The notes beneath the pieces were generated by a model. It was not told where the DNA came from. It saw only the letters and a list, made by a program, of their open reading frames with translations, and did not search any database. This document shows positions 18,366-25,635 of a stretch of 64,000 bases of DNA, piece by piece. Position 1 is the stretch's first letter, and every line of letters begins with the position of its first letter. The stretch lies in assembly GCA_029821755.1 (NCBI GenBank), contig JALGSV010000008.1:40411-104410 (forward strand), in the 5' to 3' direction. The translations under genes and the position numbers were made by a program. The stretch comes from Candidatus Zipacnadum vermilionense. GTDB taxonomy: Bacteria > Armatimonadota > Zipacnadia > Zipacnadales > Zipacnadaceae.

Positions 18366-19499
18366 ATGCGAGGCTGGCGTATCGGGACGATCAAGGGCAT
18401 CGATCTCGAGATCAACTACACCTGGATCATCATGTTCGTGCTCTTCACCTTCGTGTTCGCGAACATGCTGCGTCCGGTGGCGCCGAACCAGCCGGTGGCC
18501 CAGTGGGTGGGCGGCGCTATCGCCTGCCTGTTGTTCGCAGCCTCGGTGCTGGTGCATGAGCTCTGCCACTCGCTGGTCGCGCTCTCGCTGGGCATCAAGG
18601 TCAGCCGCATCACCCTCTTCGTCTTTGGTGGCGTTGCGCAGGTGGAGGGCGAGGTGCCCACCCCGGGCGGCGAGTTCCTCATGTCCATCGCCGGCCCGGC
18701 CAGTTCGGCGGCCCTCGCTCTGGGCTTCTACTTCCTCAGCGGAGGACACTGGGACCCCAACAACGCGCCCGACATGGTTACCGGGGTCATCGCCTTGCTG
18801 GCTCTGATCAACCGAGCCCTGGCCCTCTTCAACATGCTCCCCGGCCTGCCGCTCGATGGGGGACGGGTGCTGCACTCCATTATCTGGGCAATCACCGGCC
18901 GGGAGCAGGCCGCCACGCGTCTGGCCTCCGCCTTCGGCGTATCCCTGGGAGTGCTGCTGATGGCCTGGGGCGGCTTCCTGGCTCTCTTTGTTCGCGGCGG
19001 GACGATGGGCCTGTGGGCCTTCGTCATCGGCTGGCTGATCCTGACGGTGGCCCGGGCGGAGGGCCGGCAGTCGGAACTAAAACAGATCCTGAAGGGTCTA
19101 CAGGTTGGGCAGGTAATGCATTGGCCCGTAGCCAGCGTCCCGGCCGGGATGGCTCTGGACACCGCGGTGCAGCAGTATGCCGCCGTGCGTCCCCAGCCGT
19201 TGTACCCGGTGATCGACGAGCGGGGAGTGGCGGTGGGAGTGCTGGAACAGTCAGGTCTGCGGAGCCATGATCCGTCCCAGTGGTCCGCGTTTACCGTCTC
19301 GCAGGTGATGCAGCCGCTGGACCCGGCGCGAATGACTATCGGCCTGCATGCAGCAGCCACGGAGGCGTTGGCCCGGATGGCGCAAAACGGCCTGGGGTGG
19401 CTGATGGTCAGCTCGGTGGAGAACCAGCCCATCGGCCTGGTCACGGAGGGCGGCATTGTCGCCGCGGCCAGTCACCGGCACGGGCCGGAGGTCGCTTGA
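18366..19499 (+). CDS. Site-2 protease (M50) with tandem CBS domains
   Basis: 377 aa intramembrane metalloprotease. HELCHSLVAL (HExxH, residues 64-68) in the first core helix and NMLPGLPLDGGRVLHSIIW (NxxPxxxLDG, about residue 160) supply the zinc ligands. From about residue 235 two CBS repeats follow (VGQVMHWPVASVPAGMALDT… and VSQVMQPLDP…), which probably sense adenine nucleotides. This is the Rip3/SpoIVFB-like branch that cuts membrane-bound regulators. ATG 18366 has CGGGAGGACC just upstream, and the track's earlier start lacks one. Divergent from rmlD. Confidence 0.94.
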   Translation: MRGWRIGTIKGIDLEINYTWIIMFVLFTFVFANMLRPVAPNQPVAQWVGGAIACLLFAASVLVHELCHSLVALSLGIKVSRITLFVFGGVAQVEGEVPTPGGEFLMSIAGPASSAALALGFYFLSGGHWDPNNAPDMVTGVIALLALINRALALFNMLPGLPLDGGRVLHSIIWAITGREQAATRLASAFGVSLGVLLMAWGGFLALFVRGGTMGLWAFVIGWLILTVARAEGRQSELKQILKGLQVGQVMHWPVASVPAGMALDTAVQQYAAVRPQPLYPVIDERGVAVGVLEQSGLRSHDPSQWSAFTVSQVMQPLDPARMTIGLHAAATEALARMAQNGLGWLMVSSVENQPIGLVTEGGIVAAASHRHGPEVA

Positions 19500-19524
19500 C
19501 GCCTGACCTGCGGGACCATATAAT
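19496..19524 (+). promoter_or_regulatory. Promoter of cysE
   Basis: TTGACG (-35, overlapping the stop codon of the S2P gene) and TATAAT (-10) are 17 bases apart, close to consensus. Transcription would start near 19531, leaving a 5' leader of about 184 bases. Confidence 0.8.
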
Positions 19525-19682
19525 CCTCACACAGGACGTCCTTCGGAGCCGCAGGCTAGGCCTGGGGCTCGTTTCACAACCGGCACAACGACAGGCGTAG
19601 AGGCAGGCGCCGCGACAAGCACCACGACATCGGGGCCGCACCCCCCAGCGCAAGTCAGAAGCCCAGGGCTGGTCGCCCGAAG

Positions 19683-19706
19683 TCTGAGGTCTGAAGTCTG
19701 AGGTCT
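19683..19706 (+). repeat. Short direct repeat in cysE leader
   Basis: The unit TCTGAGGTCTGAAG is repeated with one slip (tctgaggtctgaagtctgag), just before the cysE start. It looks like simple-sequence expansion; no T-box or other known leader motif was found. Confidence 0.45.
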
Positions 19707-19714
19707 TCCCATCC

Positions 19715-20476
19715 ATGTTCCGCCAACTGCTAGCGGACATTCGAGCGGCACGGGAGCGGGATCCCGCGGCGCGGACTAACCTGGAGATCCTGCTGTGCTA
19801 CAGCGGTCTCCATGCCATCATCTGGCACCGGTTGTACCACCGCCTGTGGCAGTGGAAGCTGCGACTGCTTGCCCGCTGGCTGTCCCAGATCGCCAAGTTC
19901 TCCACGGGTATCGAGATTCATCCCGGCGCGACCATCGGCCAGGGCTTCTTCATCGACCACGGGGCCGGGACGGTGATCGGCGAGACCGCCGAAGTCGGCG
20001 ACGGCTGCACGCTCTTCCACGGCGTGACCCTGGGCGGTACCGGCAAGGAGACCGGCAAGCGCCACCCGACCTTGGAGGATAACGTTACCGTCGGGGCACA
20101 CGCGCAAATTCTGGGCTCTATCACCCTCGGTGAGGGCTCGGTCATCGGCGCGGGGGCCGTAGTGCTGGACAATATCCCGTCCTTCTGCACAGTGGTGGGG
20201 ACCAAGGCTTACGTAGTCCGGCGGCGGGGCGAGCGCATCTACGACTTCCGCCATGACCAGGCCATGCGCGCCGAGGACCCAGCCATCCAGTGCCTGCTTG
20301 ACCGCATCCAGCGCATGGAGCAGGAGATGTCTACTCTCCGAGCCCAGTGCGACGTCCGCCACGGCTATGTCCGCGCCTCGAAGCCGCTGCAGTGCGAGAC
20401 GGAGGAGACGGGGGGACCGACGGAGGCGGAAGCCGACGCTAGCGGGAGTTTGTCCCGCACCCAGGAAGAAGAGTAG
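19715..20476 (+). CDS. cysE: Serine O-acetyltransferase
   Basis: 253 aa. It makes O-acetylserine for cysteine synthesis. The short N-terminal helical domain (residues 1-60) is followed by the left-handed beta-helix of hexapeptide repeats ([33 protein letters not shown]…), with the catalytic His/Asp regions FIDHG and [10 protein letters not shown]. The tail beyond residue 165 is longer than in most CysE proteins and ends in an acidic/Ser-rich stretch with no known function. Followed 6 bases later by the VanW-like gene, so both are probably one transcript. Confidence 0.95.
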   Translation: MFRQLLADIRAARERDPAARTNLEILLCYSGLHAIIWHRLYHRLWQWKLRLLARWLSQIAKFSTGIEIHPGATIGQGFFIDHGAGTVIGETAEVGDGCTLFHGVTLGGTGKETGKRHPTLEDNVTVGAHAQILGSITLGEGSVIGAGAVVLDNIPSFCTVVGTKAYVVRRRGERIYDFRHDQAMRAEDPAIQCLLDRIQRMEQEMSTLRAQCDVRHGYVRASKPLQCETEETGGPTEAEADASGSLSRTQEEE

Positions 20477-20481
20477 AGACC

Positions 20482-22095
20482 ATGAAACGTCCCCGCAGCG
20501 GCCGCCGCACCGCGCGTCGCCGCGCCGCAACTATTGCCGGCGTCACCGTGGCCATTGTCGTGCTCCTGCTGGCCGTGGCCGGCCTGGCCGTGGCTGGGCT
20601 AGTTACCAGCTTTGCCCGAGGCGCCCTTATCGCTCGCAACGTCACCGTCGGTGGACTCGCCGTCGGTGGCATGGGCCCCGAGCAGGCCCGCTCCACGCTC
20701 GAGCGCGGGCTCTTGCCGCTCATGCAGCACGAGGTTACCCTCGCCTATCCCGGCGGCGGCTTGAAGTTCACCCGCGAGCAGCTTGGCCTCTCCTGCGATC
20801 TGGAGGCCGCGCTCACCGCCGCTCGTGCCGTGGGCCGCGAACCGGCGCTGTTGAAGCGCGTCGCCACCCACTGGCGCCTGCGCCGCCAGGGCGTGGACCT
20901 CCCCGCCCCGCTCAGCGTGGACCAGACCCGCCTACAAGCCGCTCTAGCGGCTGTCGCCCCCCAGGTGAACCGCGAGCCCCTCGACGCCAAGATCAGCGTC
21001 AACGACAGCAACGTCCTCCAGAAGACCCCCGGCCAGTCCGGCGTGGTCCTCTTGGTTCCAGACACCGCTCAGGCGCTGGCCCGCGACCTGCAGAACCCGC
21101 AGGCCACCGAAGTGGATCTGGTTGTCAAGGAGCAGCCGCCCAACATCAGCGCAGAGGATCTCGCCGGCCTGCAGATGGTCCTGGCGGCCTACTCCACGCC
21201 CTACCATACCTGGCAGAGAGACCGCACCCACAACATGGCCCTGGCCATCGGTGAGGTCAACGGCACCGTCCTCAAGCCGGGCGAGGAGTTCTCCCTCAAC
21301 GAGACCGTGGGAGAGCGTACTGTGGCGGGGGGCTACCGCTCCGCCCCCATCTTCCGCGATGGCAAGGTCGTCCCCGACACCGGCGGCGGTATTTGCCAGG
21401 TCGCCTCCACCCTGTATAACACCGGCCTACTGGCCAACCTGGACATTCTCCAGCGCGACCACCATTCCCGGCCCGTCTGGTACTGCAAGACCGGCCGCGA
21501 CGCGGCTGTCTACTGGGGCTCCAAGAACCTGCGCTTCCGCAATTCACTCAAGCACACCATCGTCATTCTCGGGGAGGTCCGGGGCGACCGGCTCTGGTCG
21601 GCGGTCGTGGGCCATGCCGAGGACGACTATGACGTGGACCTGACCGTCACCAATCTCTCCACCTGGGGCAGCAACACGAAGACCATCGAGGACCCCAGCT
21701 TGCCCCCCGGCAAGCGCGTGGTGGAGAACCCCGGCTGCGGCGGCGCCCGCGCCACGCTGTGGATGACCGTCTCCCAGAACGGCCGCCAGATCAAGAAGGT
21801 AAAGCTGCACGACGACTACTACAGCGCGGTAACGCGGGTCGTGCGAGTGGGCAAGGCCGAGCCGGCGGTGCCCGAGCCGGGCGTCCCGACGACCGGAGGC
21901 GCAGAGGCGGGGACCACGCCTGGTCCGGAACTGGCGCCCGCGCCCGACACCCCGCCGCCAGCGGAAACCAAGCCCCCCCCAGCACCCAGCCCACCTCACC
22001 CGCCACCGGATCGGCCCGCTCACTGCGCACCGAGCTGGCTGTCGTTCACCCCCCGACCCAAGCCGGCCGCCACCGCGGCCTTCCGGGGAGGTTAG
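20482..22095 (+). CDS. VanW-like membrane-anchored protein (YoaR type)
   Basis: 537 aa. A basic N-terminus and one membrane helix (VTVAIVVLLLAVAGLAVAGLV) precede a putative peptidoglycan-binding (PG_binding_4) domain at about 60-200 (GLAVGGMGPEQARSTLERG), then the VanW domain at about 245-370 (HNMALAIGEVNGTVLKPGEE, DTGGGICQVASTLYNTGL). The C-terminal part has a G5-like region and a long Pro-rich tail (PPPAETKPPPAPSPPHPPP) whose end (WLSFTPRPKPAATAAFRGG) looks low-complexity. VanW proteins are linked with cell-wall functions but their biochemistry is not known. Confidence 0.9.
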   Translation: MKRPRSGRRTARRRAATIAGVTVAIVVLLLAVAGLAVAGLVTSFARGALIARNVTVGGLAVGGMGPEQARSTLERGLLPLMQHEVTLAYPGGGLKFTREQLGLSCDLEAALTAARAVGREPALLKRVATHWRLRRQGVDLPAPLSVDQTRLQAALAAVAPQVNREPLDAKISVNDSNVLQKTPGQSGVVLLVPDTAQALARDLQNPQATEVDLVVKEQPPNISAEDLAGLQMVLAAYSTPYHTWQRDRTHNMALAIGEVNGTVLKPGEEFSLNETVGERTVAGGYRSAPIFRDGKVVPDTGGGICQVASTLYNTGLLANLDILQRDHHSRPVWYCKTGRDAAVYWGSKNLRFRNSLKHTIVILGEVRGDRLWSAVVGHAEDDYDVDLTVTNLSTWGSNTKTIEDPSLPPGKRVVENPGCGGARATLWMTVSQNGRQIKKVKLHDDYYSAVTRVVRVGKAEPAVPEPGVPTTGGAEAGTTPGPELAPAPDTPPPAETKPPPAPSPPHPPPDRPAHCAPSWLSFTPRPKPAATAAFRGG

Positions 22096-22102
22096 TCACC
22101 CT

Positions 22103-23059
22103 ATGCCCCCTTGTCTAACCGTTCTGGGCAATATCAACCTGGACTTCTCCATCCAGGTCGCGCGCATCCCGGCCAAGGGAGAAAATGTCGTCGCCGACGG
22201 CTTTGAGCTAATCGCCGGCGGGAAGGGCGCCAATCAGGCGGTGGCCGCCGCGCGCCTGGGCGCCCAGGTCCTGCTCATCGGCTGCCTGGGCAACGACGCT
22301 TACGGTAAGGTCCTGCGCAAGCGCCTGAGCCACGAGGGCGTCAACGTCAAGTGGGTCGAGACCACCGCGGAGGCCGCCACCGGCACCGCCTTTGTCTTCG
22401 TGGGCCAGGCCGACGCGGACAACCGCATCGTCTCGGTCCTAGGCGCCAATCTCAAGTGTAGCCCGCAGCACATCGAGCAAGCCCATCGTGCCTTCGAGCG
22501 CTGCGACTTCTTCCTGACCTCGCTCGGCGTGCCTGAGGACACCGTCAATCGGGCCATGCAGGTAGCGGCCGACTGCAGCGTTCCCGCGTTCCTGGACCCC
22601 TCCCCGCTGGGCAAGAAGTCGCCGCAACTGTGGACCGGCTCCAGCGTGATCACCCCCAACCAGACCGAGGCCTCGCGCCTGGTCAAGGTCCAGGTCAAGA
22701 ACTCGGCCACGGCCCTCACCGCCGCCCGCAAGATGGCCACGCGGGGCATTGAGCGCATCGCCATCACCTTGGGCTCCAAGGGCTGCCTGCTCTTGGACGA
22801 GGACGGCGCCCGCCTCATTCCCGGCTTTAACGTCCAGGTGGTCGACCCCACCGGCGCCGGCGACGCCTTCTCGGCTGCCCTGGCGATACGCCTGGCGGAG
22901 GAGGCCTCCTTCGACGAAGCCGCCACCTTCGCTAACGCCACCGGCGCCCTCGCCTGCACCGGCCGCGGCGCGCAGCTCAGCCTACCTACGCGAGATAAGG
23001 TGGAAGCGTTGCTCAAACGCACCCGGCGGGACAAAAAGCTGAAAGTGACGGCGCTATGA
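22103..23059 (+). CDS. rbsK: Ribokinase (PfkB family)
   Basis: 318 aa. PfkB signature 1 (GGKGANQAVAAARLGA) at about residue 38 and signature 2 (DPTGAGDAFSAALAIRL, with catalytic Asp in GAGD) at about 250 are intact; NxNxD-like GNINLDF and NQTEA also match ribokinase. It phosphorylates ribose or a similar pentose at O5. It follows the VanW gene by 7 bases, probably in the same transcript although functionally unrelated. Confidence 0.92.
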   Translation: MPPCLTVLGNINLDFSIQVARIPAKGENVVADGFELIAGGKGANQAVAAARLGAQVLLIGCLGNDAYGKVLRKRLSHEGVNVKWVETTAEAATGTAFVFVGQADADNRIVSVLGANLKCSPQHIEQAHRAFERCDFFLTSLGVPEDTVNRAMQVAADCSVPAFLDPSPLGKKSPQLWTGSSVITPNQTEASRLVKVQVKNSATALTAARKMATRGIERIAITLGSKGCLLLDEDGARLIPGFNVQVVDPTGAGDAFSAALAIRLAEEASFDEAATFANATGALACTGRGAQLSLPTRDKVEALLKRTRRDKKLKVTAL

Positions 23060-23069
23060 CCTTCTGCGT

Positions 23070-23135
23070 GGGGCGGGCTTTCTAGCCCGTTCTCCCCGAT
23101 GGCGCCGGCGTTTCCTCCGCTGCTCCCGCCGCAAA
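23070..23135. repeat. Composite two-hairpin repeat, copy A
   Basis: First hairpin CGGGCT-TTCT-AGCCCG (23074-23089), then a degenerate second hairpin region (GGCGCCGGCGTTTCCTCC…GCTCCC). The same order of hairpins is found intact at 62767-62820, so this looks like a copy of one composite element between convergent genes. Confidence 0.6.
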
Positions 23136-23141
23136 CCACAA

Positions 23142-23170
23142 CGGCCCCCCGGATCGTGTCCGGAGGGCCG
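23142..23170. terminator. Bidirectional hairpin between rbsK and the GNAT gene
   Basis: Stem CGGCCC(C)CCGGA/TCCGGAGGGCCG around TCGTG. It lies between converging genes and can stop both; T-tracts are weak on both sides. Confidence 0.6.
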
Positions 23171-23212
23171 CTTCACTTCTCTTGCTCATTCCCTACTACC
23201 GCCCCCCCACCT

Positions 23213-23704
23213 TCACAGCTCCATGTAGTAGGTCACCGAAGGCACCCGCGAGGTGAACCCCGCCTTCTCGTAGGCGGCCCGCGCCGGGGCGTGGGTAGCG
23301 TCCAGACCCGTGCCGACCTGGGCCCAGCGCAAGCCCTGCTCGCGGAAGAGGTCCAGCACCCGTCGGTACAGTCCGGTAGCCACGCCCTGGCCTTGGGAGT
23401 CGGGATCCACTGCGTTGTTGCTGATCTCGCCGGTGCTGTGGTCTCCCCAGATCACGTAGGTCACAAACCCCACCACCCGCCCCTCGCGCTCCGCGACCAG
23501 GCACCATTCGGGCCGTTTCTCACACTGGCCGCCGACCTCCCGAGTCTTCCTCTCCGCCCAATCTTCCCCGCGCAGCACCGCAAACAGTTCCGCCCCCATC
23601 TGCTCGCGCAGGTAGTCGAAGTACGGCTTCCAGGCGCGCCGCACGATGTTGCCGATAGCAGTCAGATCGTCGGACTGGAAGGGGCGGAAGGTGCAGGGGG
23701 CCAT
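23213..23704 (-). CDS. GNAT-family N-acetyltransferase
   Basis: 163 aa from ATG 23704, with GAGGTG 9 bases upstream (the track start is 14 codons earlier without a site). Acetyl-CoA binding motif A is clear: NNAVDPDSQGQGVATGLYRR (Q/RxxGxG/A), and motif B follows as WAQVGTGLDATHAPARAAYEKAGF. The acceptor is unknown. It is 56 bases from pyrE on the same strand. Confidence 0.9.
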   Translation of the reverse strand: MAPCTFRPFQSDDLTAIGNIVRRAWKPYFDYLREQMGAELFAVLRGEDWAERKTREVGGQCEKRPEWCLVAEREGRVVGFVTYVIWGDHSTGEISNNAVDPDSQGQGVATGLYRRVLDLFREQGLRWAQVGTGLDATHAPARAAYEKAGFTSRVPSVTYYMEL

Positions 23705-23760
23705 CAGTAAACACCTCGCGGGGACTGTCGCGCTACCGGTCTCCAACTCGCGTCTCGCGA

Positions 23761-24309
23761 CTAAGGCCGTTCTATGCCGAACTCCGTGATCTCAAACAGC
23801 GCTGTCAGCGCATACCCCTTAGCCGCCAGGTTCTCCCGTGCGCCCTGCAGGCGGTCCACCATGGTCACCACTTGCACCACCTGCGCCTGGTACTCGCGCT
23901 CCACGGCCTCGATCGCCTGCAGCGTCGAACCGCCGGTGGTGATGGTGTCCTCCAGCATCGCCACCCGCACCCCTTCCCACAGCGGCCCCTCCACCTGCTT
24001 GCCGGTGCCGTGGTCCTTGCGCTCCTTGCGCACGAGAAACCCGGTCAACTCCCGCCCCTGCTCCTGCGCCAGGGCGATCACCGCGCCCGCGATGGGATCG
24101 GCGCCGATGGTCATCCCGCCCACGGCCTCGACCGTCGGGTCCAGGATCGCCAAGATCGACTTCGCCAACAGGCTCGCTCCCTCGCCCAGCAGGCTCACCT
24201 GCTTGCCGTCGATGAAATACGTTGACTTCTGCCCCGAGGCCAGGGTGAAGTCGCCGAAGCGCAGGGCCCGGTCGTGGATGAGTTGGCTCAGGCGGTTGCG
24301 GCCGGTCAT
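23761..24309 (-). CDS. pyrE: Orotate phosphoribosyltransferase
   Basis: 182 aa. It makes OMP from orotate and PRPP in UMP synthesis. The PRPP loop is VAMLEDTITTGGSTLQA (about residue 114), and KSTYFIDGKQVSL together with GFLVRKERKDHGTGKQVEG matches the KxxKxHG catalytic loop. The ATG at 24309 has AAGGAG 8 bases upstream. No other pyr genes are nearby. Confidence 0.94.
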   Translation of the reverse strand: MTGRNRLSQLIHDRALRFGDFTLASGQKSTYFIDGKQVSLLGEGASLLAKSILAILDPTVEAVGGMTIGADPIAGAVIALAQEQGRELTGFLVRKERKDHGTGKQVEGPLWEGVRVAMLEDTITTGGSTLQAIEAVEREYQAQVVQVVTMVDRLQGARENLAAKGYALTALFEITEFGIERP

Positions 24310-24379
24310 GCGGCGGCTCCTTCGTCAACGGCCGTAGTCCGTGGCAGGTCAGCGGGCAGGGGCTTCAGTTAGCGACGCG

Positions 24380-25522
24380 TTATCCCTCACCGTGCGGAAC
24401 GACGCTGTAGTAGAGCTTCATGTTCTTGAGGGAGATCTTGATCTGCTTCTCGTCCTGGCCTCCAGCGGCAGCCGGCGGGTCCCCGTCCGGTGGCGTGCCG
24501 GCGGCGGGCGGCTCGTCGCCCTGGCCCTCCTCCGGCGGCGGAGGCGGGCCTCCAGCTCCCGGCTGCTCGGGCTTCTCGACCTCCGATGCGGGTGGCGGCT
24601 GCGAACGGGTGGCCGTCATCTCCATCTCCATGGCTAGGGCCAGACGTGCGCTGTGCATGGTCCCCGCAGTGACATCGAAGTAGATCTGCCCCTCGGCGTT
24701 CATCGCCATCAGGTCAATCTTGCCCAAAGCCGGCTTGCCTTCCGCCGGGGGTTGCATGGGCAGGTCCTTCATCTCCCAGTCCCCGACCATCCCGATTCGC
24801 GCCATTTGGTGGTCGCCGATGTTCCCTATCTCCTCCAGGGTGTAGTGAACCGTCAGCGGCATCGGCTCCGCCTGGCCGGGCATGGGCATCGTAAAGCTCT
24901 GCTCCCAGGTGTCGCCGGGCTTGACCGGGCCCTCCGGGAAGGCCGGGCTGTAACCCTTGAGCATCCCCTTGAGGTCCGGCATCATGCCCAGGGAGTTGGC
25001 CTGGCCCATGGTGGCCGCAAACTCCTCCAGGCCCTGCATATCCACCAGCGCCCCGCGCGGGGACATGACGAAGGTCAGCTTGTCGAGGGCCCCGGCGGGG
25101 GGCAGCCCCGGCGGCCCGGCGGGGGCTGCGCCCGGACCAGCGCCGGGCGGGGTCACGACCTTGCCATCTACGGTGAACTTGCCCTTCCCCTGGTCCATGA
25201 CCATGTGCATGGTCTGCCCCATGGCGGCAATCTCCATCGCGAGGGAGCCGAGCTTGAGCCCCAGATGCCCGTTGCCCTCCGGGTCCACCTCGCGCGCGAT
25301 CAGGTCGAAGGCCCCGTTGACGATCATGTCCAGGGGTACGGTCATTTCCCCCATGGGGGTACCGGCAATCACGATCTGCCCACCACCGGTGACGTGGAGG
25401 TCATAGGTGCGGGTGTCGTCAGGGGTGAACTGGTAGCGAAGCGTGACGGCTTCCTCAGCGCAGGCCGCGGTTGCGAGCACGAGCAGGAGCAGGAGGACTG
25501 CCAACGGGACCGTGGTCTTCAT
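24380..25522 (-). CDS. Secreted DUF6263-like protein with Pro/Gly-rich C-terminal linker
   Basis: 380 aa, signal peptide (MKTTVPLAVLLLLLVLATAACAEE), then a beta-rich body that starts LRYQFTPDDTRTYDLHVTGG, the pattern of DUF6263 proteins. A middle linker is PPGAGPGAAPAGPPGLPPAG, and the C-terminus has PGAGGPPPPPEEGQGDEPP before a final strand (EKQIKISLKNMKLYYSVV). Its function is unknown. Start ATG 25522 has GAGGGAG 8 bases upstream. It has its own promoter inside the pnp terminator region. Confidence 0.75.
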   Translation of the reverse strand: MKTTVPLAVLLLLLVLATAACAEEAVTLRYQFTPDDTRTYDLHVTGGGQIVIAGTPMGEMTVPLDMIVNGAFDLIAREVDPEGNGHLGLKLGSLAMEIAAMGQTMHMVMDQGKGKFTVDGKVVTPPGAGPGAAPAGPPGLPPAGALDKLTFVMSPRGALVDMQGLEEFAATMGQANSLGMMPDLKGMLKGYSPAFPEGPVKPGDTWEQSFTMPMPGQAEPMPLTVHYTLEEIGNIGDHQMARIGMVGDWEMKDLPMQPPAEGKPALGKIDLMAMNAEGQIYFDVTAGTMHSARLALAMEMEMTATRSQPPPASEVEKPEQPGAGGPPPPPEEGQGDEPPAAGTPPDGDPPAAAGGQDEKQIKISLKNMKLYYSVVPHGEG

Positions 25523-25553
25523 GGAAGATTCTCCCTCACCGTAGATTGCCGCC

Positions 25554-25581
25554 ATTATACCCCCTTGCAGGGAAAAGACAA
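25554..25581 (-). promoter_or_regulatory. Promoter of the DUF6263-like gene
   Basis: Reading the minus strand: TTGTCT (-35), 16-base spacer, TATAAT (-10), about 30 bases before the start codon. The -35 box touches the base of the pnp terminator stem, so the two signals share bases. Confidence 0.7.
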
Positions 25582-25608
25582 CGGCCCGCCGGAATCCCGG
25601 CGGGCCGT
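25581..25608 (-). terminator. Intrinsic terminator of pnp
   Basis: A perfect 12-bp stem (ACGGCCCGCCGG…) with a 4-base loop. On the minus strand it is followed by TGTCTTTTCC, so it stops pnp transcription; on the plus strand TTCTTTT follows too. Confidence 0.88.
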
Positions 25609-25635
25609 TCTTTTCGCGTTGCTGCGGACCGACTG

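Noticed and set aside
19525-19714. T-box leader for cysE
   Set aside because: No T-box sequence, no specifier loop and no anti-terminator pair could be found.
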